A stretch of DNA of 64,000 nucleotides from the NCBI GenBank assembly GCA_036345935.2, contig JADWOT020000003.1, forward strand, positions 13,741,901 to 13,805,900, written 5' to 3'. This stretch comes from Taenia hydatigena (taxonomy: Eukaryota > Platyhelminthes > Cestoda > Cyclophyllidea > Taeniidae). How positions within the stretch are numbered: position 1 is the first letter of the stretch; each line of letters opens with the position of its first letter. The notes under the pieces are model-generated. The model was not told the origin of the DNA. It saw only the letters and a list, made by a program, of their open reading frames with translations, and ran no database searches. Below are positions 35,507 to 47,699 of the stretch, piece by piece. The position numbers and the translations under genes were made by a program.

Positions 35507-35918
35507 CTAATGCAACTAAACCAATGAAACAGCACCAACACATCTAAATTTAAATAAATATAAACAAATTATATCGATGCAAAATTCTAACAAATGCCAC
35601 AGTCGTCAACTTTTAACTTAATTAGCTACAATCACACATGTATGAGTTGTACAAGCCAAATTTTGCGGAAGTTATGGTAAGAGAAATAAGCGTCAAATAA
35701 AACCAACGTAGGTGTCCGAGAATTCCGTGTTCTCCTTAAAGTGAGGCCTGCAGTTCCTAGAATGCTTTTACCGAATGCACTACTGCAAATGATTTGTCTG
35801 TTACAATAAGATACTTCTAAAGCTTAGTTAAGTCTATCATAAAAAAATAGAAGGCCACTTTTTTCTTACAGAACTTTAAACCAAACAGTCCACATCCCAT
35901 TCGTAACGCCTCAATCAT

Positions 35919-36118
35919 ATGTAATACTCTGTTTGTTTAGACTGCCGGCTTCGGTTTCGGTCCCAGAGGTGACCAGATTGTCCTAGCCTCGTGGGCTGAC
36001 ATCCGGGCCTTGCCAGCAGCTTTAATCCATTGCAATCCAATCTAGTCCATTGAATATATGCATTCTGTCCCGACGTTTTGCCTTTTCTTGCCTTCAGGGA
36101 GGTCTCGGGGTGCTGCAT
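35919..36118 (-). mobile_element. Family M copy 4, reverse orientation
   Basis: Read on the minus strand: GCACCCCGAGACCTCCCTGA, GAAGGCAAGAAAAGGC, GAATGCATATATTCAATGG, CTGCTGGCAAGGCCCGGATG, GGCTAGGACAATCTGGTCACC, CTAAACAAACAGAGTATTAC. Same order as the forward copies at 28.5-29.1 kb. Confidence 0.55.
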
Positions 36119-37427
36119 CATTCCTAGCCATAAGCGAATTGCATACGTAGGAACAGAAAATACAATGCGAATGTACGATTGTGATGAAATGCAGACGTTC
36201 CAACGCACAATGGCAAGGTTTTATCGCCCGCGTAGGCATAATGCAGAGCTTAGCTATTACGATGGTTCAGCAGTGCTTTTGGACGCCTGGAGATCTTGAG
36301 GTGCTTTTCAGTTTATTGGTCGAACTGCATTTTCTTAAATGGTTTGCGGGACACAGAATCACCTTGAAGTGCTTAGTGTGTATGTGCAACATCTACAGCT
36401 GTTTTGACTTGACGGTTAACTTAACTTTTTGCGGAATGCGTGGTGTCTTTCTGCACTCTAAGACTTCTTAGAAGACAAAGTACAAGAGAGAGGGCAGAAT
36501 ATTTGTAATTGGCATACAGTAGGATTTGGGCCACTGGCGTGAACCAGAGTTCAGCCCATCCAGCCAAGGTACGTAGGCAGCGAAATAAACTCTTACTGAA
36601 ACTTAAAATTGATCGAATAGGAAACGCATTGCAGAAATGGCCAAGTCACAAATTGGCCCCCTTAGTGGAATCAAAAAATTGAACAAACAACAAAATTATT
36701 ACACTTCAGTTCCCATGGGCCTTAGAAAAAACACTGAAAGTGTTTATACACTACTAATCTATGATTCCGCTTCTCAAATGAAAGAAATAAATTTTAATGT
36801 TGTTTATGCCACCAAATTAGAAATTCTTCGTTGTCCGCGTGTTTTTGAGAAGACCTTGTATCTGCGTTCGGCACCTGCTGATCCCATTGGTTGTTTGCGT
36901 TTACTGGGATGCTCTAGCTTGACTTCGCTGGGAGTCATAAGTTCCTTTATTACTTTTATTTCGCGAAGTTCTTACGGTACATGTCTCAATTAAAGAAACC
37001 CAGTTGCGCTGAACTTCCCAATATATGTCAAAGTGAGCTCTACGTCTAGTTTTCTTTGGCTGCTTTTTTGATGTGATCGTTGGTTGGAATCTATATGTGT
37101 TTTATGGAATTTTTTTCCCCTAAAGAAGTAAAACAATATGATTGGTGTACAGAGTCTTGATTTTTGCTTTATTCGAACGCTTATAATGCATTTAGCCGTG
37201 ATTGGAATCCATGATCTTACTCTTTATACTGCTATTTCAGGCCCATTTCGATCATCCTCACTATTTTTGCCTGCTTGATCGATTAGAATGTAAAATGATC
37301 CATCCTCTCTTAAATTAATGCATGATTACTTATCGTGGTTGATTAAGCTTGATTTCATATGGAAATGCTATTCCTGTCGAACTTTAAATTACTCTGACGA
37401 CCTGCGGTAAGAAGAACTCACTTTCAG
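36119..37427. other. Interval upstream of the CCDC57-like exons
   Basis: The 5' exon(s) and promoter of the CCDC57-like gene are expected here or further left, but I could not identify a start exon in phase 1. No other coding signal recognised. Confidence 0.4.
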
Positions 37428-39585
37428 TATTCAAACAGGAAGAAGAATGGAAGCAGTTACTAGCTGAAGAAGTTAATACTTTACAGCGAAATATAGTTCA
37501 GAAAGAAGAGAAAATCTCCGAGCAAAAGGTTCAGCTAGACGAATTAAAGAAGTCTTTTATTTACAACTACGATCTTCTCAAGTCCCGCGATGCTGAGCTC
37601 TCACAGTACGACCAAGTGCTCTCCAAAATGCAGACCGTGTGTTCTATTACCATTGCTAATCTATCCGCTTTAGGTTCTAGCCAAACGCGAGGCAGAAATC
37701 AGCGAGCTACGAGTTTGCCTAGATCAGACGAAGGAGGATCTAGTCAGGAGTCAGAATGAAGCAGTAGATTGGCGAACTCGGTTCGAGGAACTGTCGCGGC
37801 AAGCAGTGTCCAAGGAAGCAGAGTTACGACGGGCTGCCAACTCGACGCTTGCTCAGCTGGCGGAGTCGGAGGCGGCGGAACGACGTCGTCTAACCGCAGA
37901 AGTAGCACGACTACAGGCGGACCTGGAGGCGGAGCGAGCACGTTCAGCCACCGATCTCGATGCGGCATTAGCGGAGGCGTCACGGCAGGCATCAGAGGCA
38001 TCAGCGGAGGCAGGGCGGGCTCGGATGGCGGCGGAGATGAGAGCAACCACCGCGGAGGATGCGGCATCCCGTGCAAGACAGGAGGCGAGGCGACTGAATC
38101 AAGAACTTGTCGCTGCTAATGATGCTCTTGCCAGACTCGACTCAGAGATGGCAGCAAAGACCCAAGCTGTCCAACAGGCAGCAGAAGCAATTAGCGGGCT
38201 GAAAGAGGCGCTGGTGGAGGTGGAAAAGGCCAAAGCGGCATGTGAACTGAAGCTCTCGCGGCTGGAGTCGCGGCGTGAGCTGGAGAAGAATGCAATGATG
38301 AAAGAAATTGAGATGCTAAAGCAAGTGGAAAAGCTGATGTCAATTTGTTTCTAGTTGGTGTGAGGACTCAAATGACCTTACTGATTTGTGAGCACTAGTT
38401 ATTTACCAATTTTCAGATGACATATTTATTAAATGTTTTCATTAGGTTGGGGGTGTATTTCAAAACTGACAACTCTTTTGAGTGAGTAGTGGTAAATAAA
38501 TCTTTGGAGCTAAAAGTGTCCGAGTTGTTACAGTATTCGCAAATTAGTCATTTCTCTGCTGACGCTTAAAGACTGAGTCATGTCGAGGTTCTGGGGGATT
38601 GTCGCCAATTTGACAAATAGCAGTGAAGCTAACTCGGTTGATTATGGCGATATTGCAGACCAAGAAATAGGGAGCGTGATGATTATCAAAATAAAAATGC
38701 GTCAGTGTAACTATGCTTTATGTCTGAAATCCATAATCGTAGCATTTGCAAGAAAGCTCATCTATTGAGTAAACATGCGTTGATCTTTTTTTACCTAGAG
38801 AGTCAGAAAAGTCCTTGAAGATGCAGGTCTACACGCTGAATCGTGGTCTGGCGTCGCTTCGGGAGGAGGCAGAATCCGAGAACCGTCGCCTCTTGGATGC
38901 AGTTGCGTCTACTGAGAAGGTGGCGAACCAAACTGCGGAGGCCCTGGACGCCGTTGAAGTGGAACGACAGCTGGCCGTTAAAGCCTCTAAGACCTTGGAG
39001 AGTGAGAACCGTCGTCTTCGTGCCGATCTTAACCGCGCGCTTGCTCATGGCAACGCTCTTGAACAAAAGAAGTTTCCTATACCTCAAGAGAACGGGAATA
39101 CTCGCGATCTTGTGGCACAAATAATCTCCCTGCAACTCTCTTGTAGCAGACTGCAAGAAGAGAACCGAAAATTGCGCCGACAAAGCGTGAAAATCTCTGA
39201 TGCGGTGGAATTGAGACGTCAGCTCGATAGTGCCAATCAGCAGATTGAATGCCTGAAAGACGAAAATACTAAGCTGTTACATTTGAGCAACAAGACGAGA
39301 GCTCGACAAATGCGAGATGGCGAGTTTGTTGCTGTTCCTGTAACATCTAGGCGATGGATGGAACCATCGAAGGGGAAATTGAAGCGATGCAATTCGGGAG
39401 AATTGTCACCAGAAGGGCTAGTATATGAGAAAATGGGCCCTCGTGGTGGTGATGAGATATCATCCGGTCTCTCCTCTGGCGACGAAGAGAGCAACTTTCG
39501 GGCTCGAACTTTGCTGCAACTGTCAGGATCTAATACTGATAAAAACAACAATTGGAGAGGCAGATCTGAGTTTCATCACATCTGA
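37428..39585 (+). CDS. CCDC57: Coiled-coil protein resembling CCDC57 (5' end not found)
   Basis: Exons 37428-37636, 37674-38324 and 38803-39585 read in phase (547 residues). The first visible exon (KQEEEWKQLL, FIYNYDLLKSRDAELSQYD, then VLAKREAEISELR) matches the human CCDC57 N-terminus (KEEEWRALQ, FVYNLQVLEERDLELERYD, RRAEVSELK). The rest is an almost unbroken Ala/Glu/Arg-rich coiled coil with heptad spacing, up to about LHLSNK, then a Ser/Gly-rich tail ending HHI. Vertebrate CCDC57 is a centrosome and centriolar satellite protein; role here is inferred. The first exon begins in phase 1, so at least one upstream exon with the start is missing. The 38324/38803 junction uses a weak donor (CAA/GTGGAA) and could hide another exon. 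Coiled-coil similarity alone can mislead, so the name is tentative. Confidence 0.6.
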
Positions 39586-40287
39586 CGTGTTTGTACGCCG
39601 TTTGGGTTTTTGTTTCTGTAATAATTTCCGTGCAGAGGCTTGCTCGTCTTCAGCAGTGTTCTGGGGTTTTGGGTCGTCGCTCTTTCGTAGGTGGTGTCGG
39701 CCGCGTAGGTGCGTGGGTGTGGTTCTCATGTAAACGGGGTGTTTCGTGAGTGGAGGTGGCGTCGGTCACGGCGCGGCTTGGTGGGGTTGGGGCGGCTGGC
39801 TTGTGCAGGGGTGGGCGGTGGCTCATTCGCCATGGGCATCTGATCTGGTCATTTCGAGCGGTTCTGTACTATGCGAATCTTTTAGGGCGCCTAAACTTTG
39901 GGAAGGTATTGAGTCAATACAACTTATTGTTCTGAAATTATGCGTTTTAACTTTAGGTTGTTTTAATTTGCCATATGTGGCCTATACGATGGGCGGGTGT
40001 TTCGTGTCAAAACCATCTCTGGGTGAGTTTGAGTGGAGATTTGCGCTTGGTGAGTTTTCTAGGTTTTGGGTTTTAATTCCACGATATTTTGCTTATAACC
40101 TGGGTTTTTAGTGCTTTGCTGTTAAAGGTGTAGCTTCTGAAGTCATTACTTATTGCCTGACCCTTTTCTATAGTTACCTCCTCATTGTTGTATCATAGGA
40201 CTACGGTTAGGCTTCCATTGCTGCTAAACTTATGGTTTGGTATTGTGGCCTCCTGTAAGACACTGTTTTTGAATTAATTGCAGAACG
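39586..40287. other. Intergenic, CCDC57-like to SS18-like
   Basis: Holds the 3' UTR of the upstream gene and the 5' region of SS18. G/T-rich on the plus strand. Nothing else identified. A CAG acceptor directly before the SS18 ATG suggests an upstream non-coding exon in this interval. Confidence 0.4.
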
Positions 40288-41811
40288 ATGAATATGTACT
40301 TCCCACCTACATCTAGACGGGAGCCCGTGGTTACTACGAGCAGTATTCAAAAGGTTAATCTTTAATCGTTGGTCATTTTTTTTTCACTGAATGCTCTGCT
40401 TGCTTCAGATTTGTTTTGCCATCGTTCTGCAGCGTTTTAAATCGAATTGGTGTTATTTGGCTTGTGTTGCTAGCATCGCACTTGGCCTTTAAACGGTCTT
40501 CGTCTCAAGCGGCACATTTGTTTTATAGCCAATTAATGCTGGATTTTAAGTCGATTATTGTTCTGCTCTGTGTCTATTAAAGCGCACCTACTAGCTTCTT
40601 CCTGTGGCACCTCCTGTCTAAGATCGGTCTGCACAAACCGGGAGTTGTCTTCTTCTTACTATCGGTGTTTTACTTTATTCACTTTTATCATGAATGGAGG
40701 CCAATCTTGTTTTTTAGTGTTTCACCGAACGGGCTTGATTATTTCAGCCTCTTGAGATGTGAGTGGTCGTTTTTGACTTTATTGAATCAGACCCCGATTG
40801 CAGAAATCGGAAATAAAGGCGAAATGAAATATCATGAGATCGCGTTGTTTGGTGTTTCCCAATAGGTTATTATGATAAACCAAGGTCCAATGTTGCCTTA
40901 ATCTTCCAGATTCTAGATGACAATGTACATCTTATTCACAACATAATTAACCACCAGAAAGCTGGCAACAACAATCACGAGATGCAAGAGTTGCAAGTGC
41001 TTCATAAAAACCTCATATACTTGGCCACGATTGCCGATCAGGCGACGAATACTGGGGCGGCCGTACAACGTGGGCCCCCACCTCCACCTCCAGGATTCTC
41101 GTCAGGTCCAGCGGGACCGCCAGAGCACACAATGCCCCTCCAATCACCTCCCAATACCTCTTATCCCTCTGGCTCTTCCCAGTCACGTGGGCAGCCCATG
41201 CCGCCAAATTACATGTCGCCTATCGGTAGGTTCTCTCTTCTGATACATCAATGAATTTAGGTGCACCTATGATGCCTCAGCATCAGCATGGGCTGCCTCC
41301 TCAGCAGCAGCAGCCCCCGCCGCCACAAACTGGAGGAGATGACCGCGATTTTATGCAGCAACGAGTTAGTTTGATGATGGGTTTAGTGTTATCTCTTATT
41401 GTTATCTATTTAAGTAGGCGTGTTATTTGAAAGGGAAAATTTGCTCTCTTTTAGGCTGGACCGCTTCCACCGTACGGATATCCACCTGGCCCGCCACCAC
41501 CCCCTTCACAGCAGCCACAGCACCAATCGTTTCCAGTTGCTTCTAGTGGTGAGTTCGGCGCGCCGCGATATGAGAACGTTGGACAGCCGGTTGGAGCGAT
41601 GTCGGGAGAGGCTGGTGCCATGTTGGAGGCTCCTCCTGTTGCCGCTCCTCCGTCTATTCCCTCTTCCTCTTCTGGTGTTGGTGGCGGCGCTCCGCCTTCG
41701 GTCAAAAGCTCCACGACACCATCACCTAAATTATCGTCGGCAAGTGATCAACAATCAGTTGGAGAACAGCAGCCAGCACGAAGCCAAACGCCAAACACTT
41801 CGGCTGGTTAA
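40288..41811 (+). CDS. SS18: SS18-like (SSXT family) BAF-complex subunit
   Basis: Subunit of BAF chromatin remodelling complexes. Exons 40288-40353, 40910-41225, 41261-41364 and 41455-41811 give 280 residues. The N-terminal SNH domain spans residues 17-67: TSSIQKILDDNVHLIHNIIN, HEMQELQVLHKNLIYLATIAD, matching human AAIQKMLDDNNHLIQCI and QMLHTNLVYLATIAD. The rest is low-complexity Pro/Gln/Gly/Ser (GPPPPPPG, HGLPPQQQQPPPP), with YGYPPGPPPPP recalling the human QPGY region but with few tyrosines and much shorter than the human tail. Start chosen because MNMYFPPTSRREP directly precedes the domain, as in the family. Confidence 0.93.
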
Positions 41812-43819
41812 GTATTGAAACGGCAACAACACTGTGATTGGATATAAGTAAGGCGAACATCTTAGTGTCTTGATGTGTGTCGTACTTGTCCGCTACCTGC
41901 CCCCCTCCCCACAATTCATATCCCCTTGTTTCATTTTTTGCATGCAAATATGATCCAGTAGATGAGTTCGCTCTGAAGTTGTTCATCTGTAGACTTGACG
42001 ACAAACTTCTCCTTCTGGTGGCACCTAATAGTTAGGGTGTAATTTATCGGCGTTAGACGTATTTTCTTTACGAAAATGAGTTCAGTAATCGTGGTTTTAA
42101 TGCATTGGAATTGCTAATGGAAGACCTATCTGTCAACTCCATGTTGGCAGTGTCCTTAAACCTTATCAGGTGACCGTAGCTAGGATTTATTTCCAGCGCA
42201 CAGTCCGCTTTTCGACTTGCAAAGTAGGGATGTAATCCTGTTGTAAACGTGCCAGCAAGTTATGAGTCATTCTGGTTCTATGGACGCCATGAAATTGGAA
42301 TTCGATTGTTGGGGCGCATTTAATGTTAGAGTATGTATTTTGCAAGTCGTAAGGAGGTGTCAACGTTGTCAATGCTCAACAATTGAGGACAAGTATGCCT
42401 AATTCAGATAACTCTTACCCTCCTTTACTACGAAACTGCCAGCGCGCTAGTTGGTTTTCTGTCGCCTAATTTTAACCTCCGGAGTGCTTTACTTATGTTT
42501 GAACGGCTTTTGCTTTCTACGAAAATCAGGATTCATTCATGAAACTCGTTGAATTTTGCAACCTAAAAAGCGTCCTGATAACAGCAGCTGACGGTCGGCT
42601 TCTAATCTTCGGGACTCTTCACGTAGTCAGGTCAGGTTAAGAAGGGGACCATCTACCCATGTGCGGATGCACCTGCCTTTAGCGAGGCTTCGTCTAGAAA
42701 CAACTCCAAGTTTTACCCACGCGAAAAACCCCCGAGAATCACTCCCTCAAGAGCCGGGACTTGGCTGTTAAATCTGGCAAATCGGGGGGATCACTAATTT
42801 GCGTAAGAAGAATGTCGGGAAGCCGACTGGGGATGAAGCGCTTCTCCCGCCTCTCCTCCTGCGTGGGATCATTTCGTTTCCGGGGCCAAGATCAGGTGAT
42901 TTGCCGGCGACCTGACAGACAAGTAGAACGTCCACCCATCAGAACTCCAGCGACTGCCCTGCTGAGAATGTACCGTGGATGCTGCCTGTCGAGAAGGCGA
43001 TAAGTCGGCGGGCTGACGTGCAGCCCGCTGGAGTCGGCTGGTCAGAGCTGGGGAGTGGAGGGGAGGGGGAGGGAGCGAGCAGGTCATAGGCCGGTGGGCG
43101 ATGTGGGTGGTTTCGCATGTGAAATTGGTGGAGGATATTTCCGGTCTTGCCAACCAAGCCGAAGCGTGCAGTTTCACCGCTTCAGAGTTTGTTTTATTGG
43201 TATGTGGAGTCAACATTACGCAGATTTTTTTCCCAAGAAAACAAGGAGCCTCACCGGGGCAAGTATTGCGTTGATATGATTAAATCTTAGCAACAATATT
43301 ATGGCATGTCATTTCACGCAGTCGTGGGAAATTAAATTAGAAGTCGTCTCTTACCATCTTCAGTTCGACGACTTGAAGTGCTCTCGCTTGAGTTCCAGCT
43401 TTGCTTCAAAGATGCTGCTACGAATTCAAGGTCTTAAAGCGACCTTACCCCTCATGGATATAAAAAACGAACGTTAAAATCACTCAAAAAACTTAGGAAA
43501 ATAAAAGTGATTTTAACAAATAAGTCAATGTAAAGAATTTTGTGGCACATAAGTAACAGTTTTTTCAATGATGTGTGGAATGCCTTGAGACTTCCCGGAG
43601 GTGAATGTAGACATAATATTGGGGCAGAATGCGTATTGTTAACGTACAGAAGGGATCGCGGCTACTGATAACTTAGAGGTTAGGTCGCCTGACGAAGGTA
43701 TAATGCCAAAGTGCCTAGGAGGCTCACCGCCAATAGATAAGGTTAAACATACAACCAGTCATCGAAAGTTCGCAAATTCATTGATTCTCTTGGCTGTTCC
43801 ACTGAATTTGCCATTGCGT
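41812..43819. other. Intergenic, with a GC-rich block at about 42580-43130
   Basis: After SS18. The GC-rich block contains overlapping short open frames on both strands but no family match. I see no RNA gene. Otherwise AT-rich and featureless to me. Confidence 0.4.
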
Positions 43820-43962
43820 CTGTAGCGTCCCAAGGCTCCTCGAAGGCGAAAGAAGGCAGAATGCTAGAGTAGAGTAGAGTAGAGTCTACGCAGCTAGGGC
43901 AAGATGGCCACCCCTGTGACCCTGACCAAAAACCAGTAGCACAAACAAACAAAGCGCTACAG
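43820..43962 (+). mobile_element. Family M copy 5, internally deleted, with intact inverted ends
   Basis: 143 bp from CTGTAGCG (43820-43827) to CGCTACAG (43955-43962), a perfect 8-bp terminal inverted repeat. After AGAATGCTAGAGTAG the centre is replaced by a (GAGTA)n run, then CTACGCAGCTAGGGCAAGAT and CAAACAAACAAAG follow as in the other copies. Best evidence for the boundaries of the family. Confidence 0.65.
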
Positions 43963-43969
43963 CGGCCTC

Positions 43970-44960
43970 TACGAAACCTGTATTGGAGGCTGGGGAATTG
44001 CGCCCATTATCACACGTGTCTATCGGTGTTCGCATGAACACTCGATTGAAAGCCGTCGTATACCAAAGGATGGGGTCTATTAGGGGTCCGTCTGTAACTC
44101 CTTGCTACTTCGTGGTCACCTCACAGTTGTCCAACCATGTATCCATCTAGTTAATAGATAAGTGGGAGGGACATGGTGTATTCATAAGGGTTCGACGGGC
44201 AGCTCACTAACAGTGATGTGAGCCATTCACTTCACGAGCATCTAGCAAATTATTCGAATGGATGGTAGTTTTGTTATCCACGGTGCGTATTTCCAGCACC
44301 TCGGTGTGTCAGGATAGGGAATTTAGTGTCAGCCAGGCAAGGAGGCTAGTCTTAGTTTGTTCAGAAGAGAATTGCAGCAACCGCAGCGTCACTTATTCCT
44401 CTTTGCAATTCTACTGGACCTGTGGTTTCGTGCTGTATTCTCTGGTTATCACACACGTCCATCCTTAGCTGTAGGCCAATCAGCCCAAAAGTGGGGTCAT
44501 GTAACAAAGGACGAGTTTCACTGTTCCTGTATTTCATCCTACTATCAGAGAGGATATGGTACGGATGTGACAGACGGCTCCGTAATTAACTTTTCTAGAT
44601 GGTTTACGGTTAGCGTGGCTTCAGTTGTCAGTTGCCTCCCTGCAGGCCACGTGACTGGAGTGATCGCCGAGGGATGACGTCATTTCCATACCTGTTGCTA
44701 GAGATCCACACATAGTCTTCCATCCGTGCTGTATTCACTTCTTTCGCCACACCAAGACTTACCAATCAGCAGTATAAATCAAAGGAATTGTCCTTCAAAA
44801 ATGACTTCCTCCCCTTCCCCTCCTTCTTCTAAGGATAAGAGGGAGGTACAATACTTGTATTGTCTAAGTATACTAGGCCTTAGGACTACCGACATGACCC
44901 GAAGGTCAAGTCGCCGCCTGGAGAATGTACAATGGCTGTGCCACTAGGTGGCCCATTACT
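43970..44960 (+). repeat. Dispersed repeat family B, copy 1
   Basis: Shares scattered blocks in the same order with 56580-57150: TATTGGA.GC..G and ATCAC.CGTGTCTAT near the start, then CCACGTGACTGGAGTGATCGCC (compare CCACGGGACTGGGGTAGTTGCC), TTGCTAGAGATCCACA and ACTTGTATTGTCTAAGTATACTAGG. Longer than copy 2 by an internal insertion. No open frame. Type of element unknown. Confidence 0.45.
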
Positions 44961-46294
44961 AAAACCGAGAGCTTGACAAGCAATTAACTCACTATACTAT
45001 TGCCCGCTAACGCTCAATTCGTCATCTATCTCATCCTGACTTCATCCAAATAGTTTATAAGATGGCTGTCAATTAGTGGACAGTTTGACAGGTGTGTATT
45101 GGTCCAGCGAATAAGTGATGCTCATAAAAGTCTGGAGCCCATCTGGCCACTATTGGCAGTAGGCACTGTCAGTCGTGAAGATTAGATCAAAGCGCGCCTA
45201 CAACCAAAAAAGGCAAAAAATGGTTTTTTTTAGAATGTGGTTTGCAGTTGGTTGGAGGACTAACAGGTGTTTCTTACGCATTTAAGCTTTTCTTAGGCGA
45301 GTTTTATGCTTTGAAACGGAAAGTTTGCCATTCGGTCACTTTTCTATTGACGAGAGGAGTTAGGGGGGTGGCGCGGGAGGAAATTGCATGACAAAAAAGG
45401 AAAGTTTATAAAGCTGCCACAGAAAATTGGCAAACACGCCAAAAGGATGCCCTTTGCTCCTGCTCCTTAATGGAAGACCCAGGGCATCATATAAAGGAAT
45501 TGTCAAATGATTACTTTTGTTTCTTCCAAGTGAATTGCACATTCTTACAAATTTAATCGCTTCAAGTAGGCAGGCAACTGAAAGGATTGCTTAATACATC
45601 GTCTGTCGGTCATAACGCAGTCAGCCGAAAGACTGTCTACAGTAGCCAGCTGTATGATTTTCTGTAAACTAACTTGGATTATTATTATGTTTATTAAGGA
45701 AATGAGTAGATGGAAGTGAGTCTAGACCACGATGCAAAGTTTGTTGCTGTTGCAGGAGTCGCTGTCAATCAGGAGGGAGCTCTGCCGAAGTAAGAGAGAG
45801 AGGTGGTCTTATCAATTGTGTCGAATCAAGATCCGACGTCAATCATCACCGTCATGGCGGCACCAACACTCACCCGACCGTCTGTCTGGTTGGCTTCTTA
45901 CCATTCATCGCGCGCCCTCACTTTGCGTCCGAGTGTGGTGCTCTGTGGGTGGTAGAAGAGAACACGCAAACACGCATTCAACGTTTCTGCGACTAATTGG
46001 GCGGCCGAAAAGGTTAATAGCATAGTAGATGGCTAAAAACTGTGTCGAAAAATATCTTTCCTGAAAGTTTCTCGTATATTATGGGGATACAAAGTGGTTT
46101 AAACTGCCATAAAGGAAGCCACCTGAATGAGCAAAAAAGGTTAACAAATGCCTGACCATTAGAAGTTAGACAGTAGCCACCAACATTTAAAAAAATTCGT
46201 CACTTCAAATCTGTCTTTATGAAGTAGGTTCACTGATAGAATTTTGTGAAAACCATCTTCCAAAAAGATCACCTTCACTCATGTCTACTTTCCT
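44961..46294. other. Intergenic
   Basis: About 1.3 kb with no recognised exon, RNA gene or repeat. Confidence 0.4.
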
Positions 46295-46360
46295 AATTCA
46301 TTGCCACTAATGAAAGCTCCCACTTGTGACTCTAAAAGCATTGCATTCAATCGCTTTAAT

Positions 46361-47699
46361 TCTACCCCATTCAGAATGACGATATCTCAGACGACGGTTG
46401 TGTGTCTCAAGGGTTGGACACCTTCGTGCTTGCACAATGTCACTACAACCAGATACCACTGCAATCACACAAGACCATTCCACCACCCACTCACAACACT
46501 GCTAGGACTCCACGTGCTACTGCTCAAATAAACTCACCACTCCTGTCTCCACGTCTCAATGTCGAAGTCGAAGTCTTTAAAGGCTCCACGATGAGCATGG
46601 ATTACCGCGCTGGATGGTAGCAGTAAAGAACTGCACATTACCTCCACTTATCGCCATCCTCACAACCATCTATCCCCGCTAACACATTTGTGCCACTAAT
46701 GTGTCACAGACGATTTGCCACCTCCATAACACTATCTCCATTAACACTCACTGTGTCCTTGACAATGAGTGCGTCAAAGCACGTCCTAGACGATATGCCA
46801 CCTCCACAACACCATTTGTCTTGCAAAAAGAGGGGAATCGGTGGACAAAACCCAACCCCAACCACCCATCCACTCACCTCCGTTTCTATCGTCCCACTCC
46901 TTCCTACACATTTGTCTACTTGAGTTCGTGTGTGATGATGTGATTGTCAAATGGTGACGTGAAGGGGAGTTAATCGAGCATCTACAAAAAAAAATTGCCA
47001 CGAGAAGAAATGTGGAGATGAGGTGGGGGTGAGGGCGGTATCTCCTTACTCACCTCTCCCCATCCTGCAGTGCCTTAATGAGGTACCCTCACGTATTAGG
47101 TATGATGCATGAGGTATGGAGAAGTGAGTGATTGCTTTCGACGACTTCATCCATACTGTCTAGTCTCGCGCCATCCAATTCTGTCTGTGGAATCAGGAAT
47201 TTGACTCTCTCTTCACCCATTAATCGGTTCCCACTGTCTACAAAACCAACCAACAATGATGAATGTGGTGGTGGAGGAGCTTTTAACGCAAACACTTAAG
47301 CTCCATTGTGTCACACTGAGTGTTGTGAATTGATTCCATCTACATTTGTGAATTATGCTACTGCCTCAATCCTCACCCTCTCCTGACATTGTTAATCCCG
47401 CTTGATGAAAAGCTTCAGCAACTCTGTAACCGACTTCAACAGAGATTATGAAGTGGACAGTGAGGCGCAATGTGAAATTGTTATACGGACGTGAGTACAG
47501 CAACGCCTAAATCAGCCAAATTTCATGTAAAAATATGGGATGTAGGCATGATGATCTCGTCGGTTTAACCCAGTCAGCAAGTAGTATCTTGAAGCTTTAC
47601 GGCGAAGCACGAGTAATTCAAAAGAATTCTATAAATCACTTTACCACTTACCTGAGCGAACGGAACTGCAGCCTACCCATTTGTTGGCTTGCGCACAGT
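46361..47699 (+). repeat. Left arm of a 1.34-kb near-perfect inverted repeat (family A)
   Basis: Each base x pairs with 97147 minus x in the right arm (49448-50786) with no insertion or deletion; by eye I noticed one mismatch inside the core (a T/C near 47056) and a few at the inner edge. Outer flank 46295-46360 is homologous to 50787-50852 but much more diverged. The arm contains two imperfect tandem sub-repeats around 46685-46810 (gccacctccataacactatc-type units) and the family A block GATGAAAAGCTTCAGCAACT near 47404. Confidence 0.9.

Noticed and set aside
36078..36299. Plus-strand frame with a WD-repeat-like HKRIAYVGTENTMRMYD
   Set aside because: Partly inside family M copy 4; a single weak motif without further repeats or splice partners.
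37744..38119. Gly/Pro-rich frames on both strands over the CCDC57-like exon
   Set aside because: Shadows of the Ala/Arg-rich coiled-coil coding frame.
46402..46923. His/Thr/Pro-rich open frames conserved in both inverted-repeat arms
   Set aside because: Conservation merely reflects the near-identity of the arms. The frames lack starts with context, splice logic and protein-level constraint.
47089..47295. 68-codon frame found identically in both arms (also 49852-50058)
   Set aside because: Same reason: arm identity explains it, and the homologous region of the diverged copies does not keep this frame.
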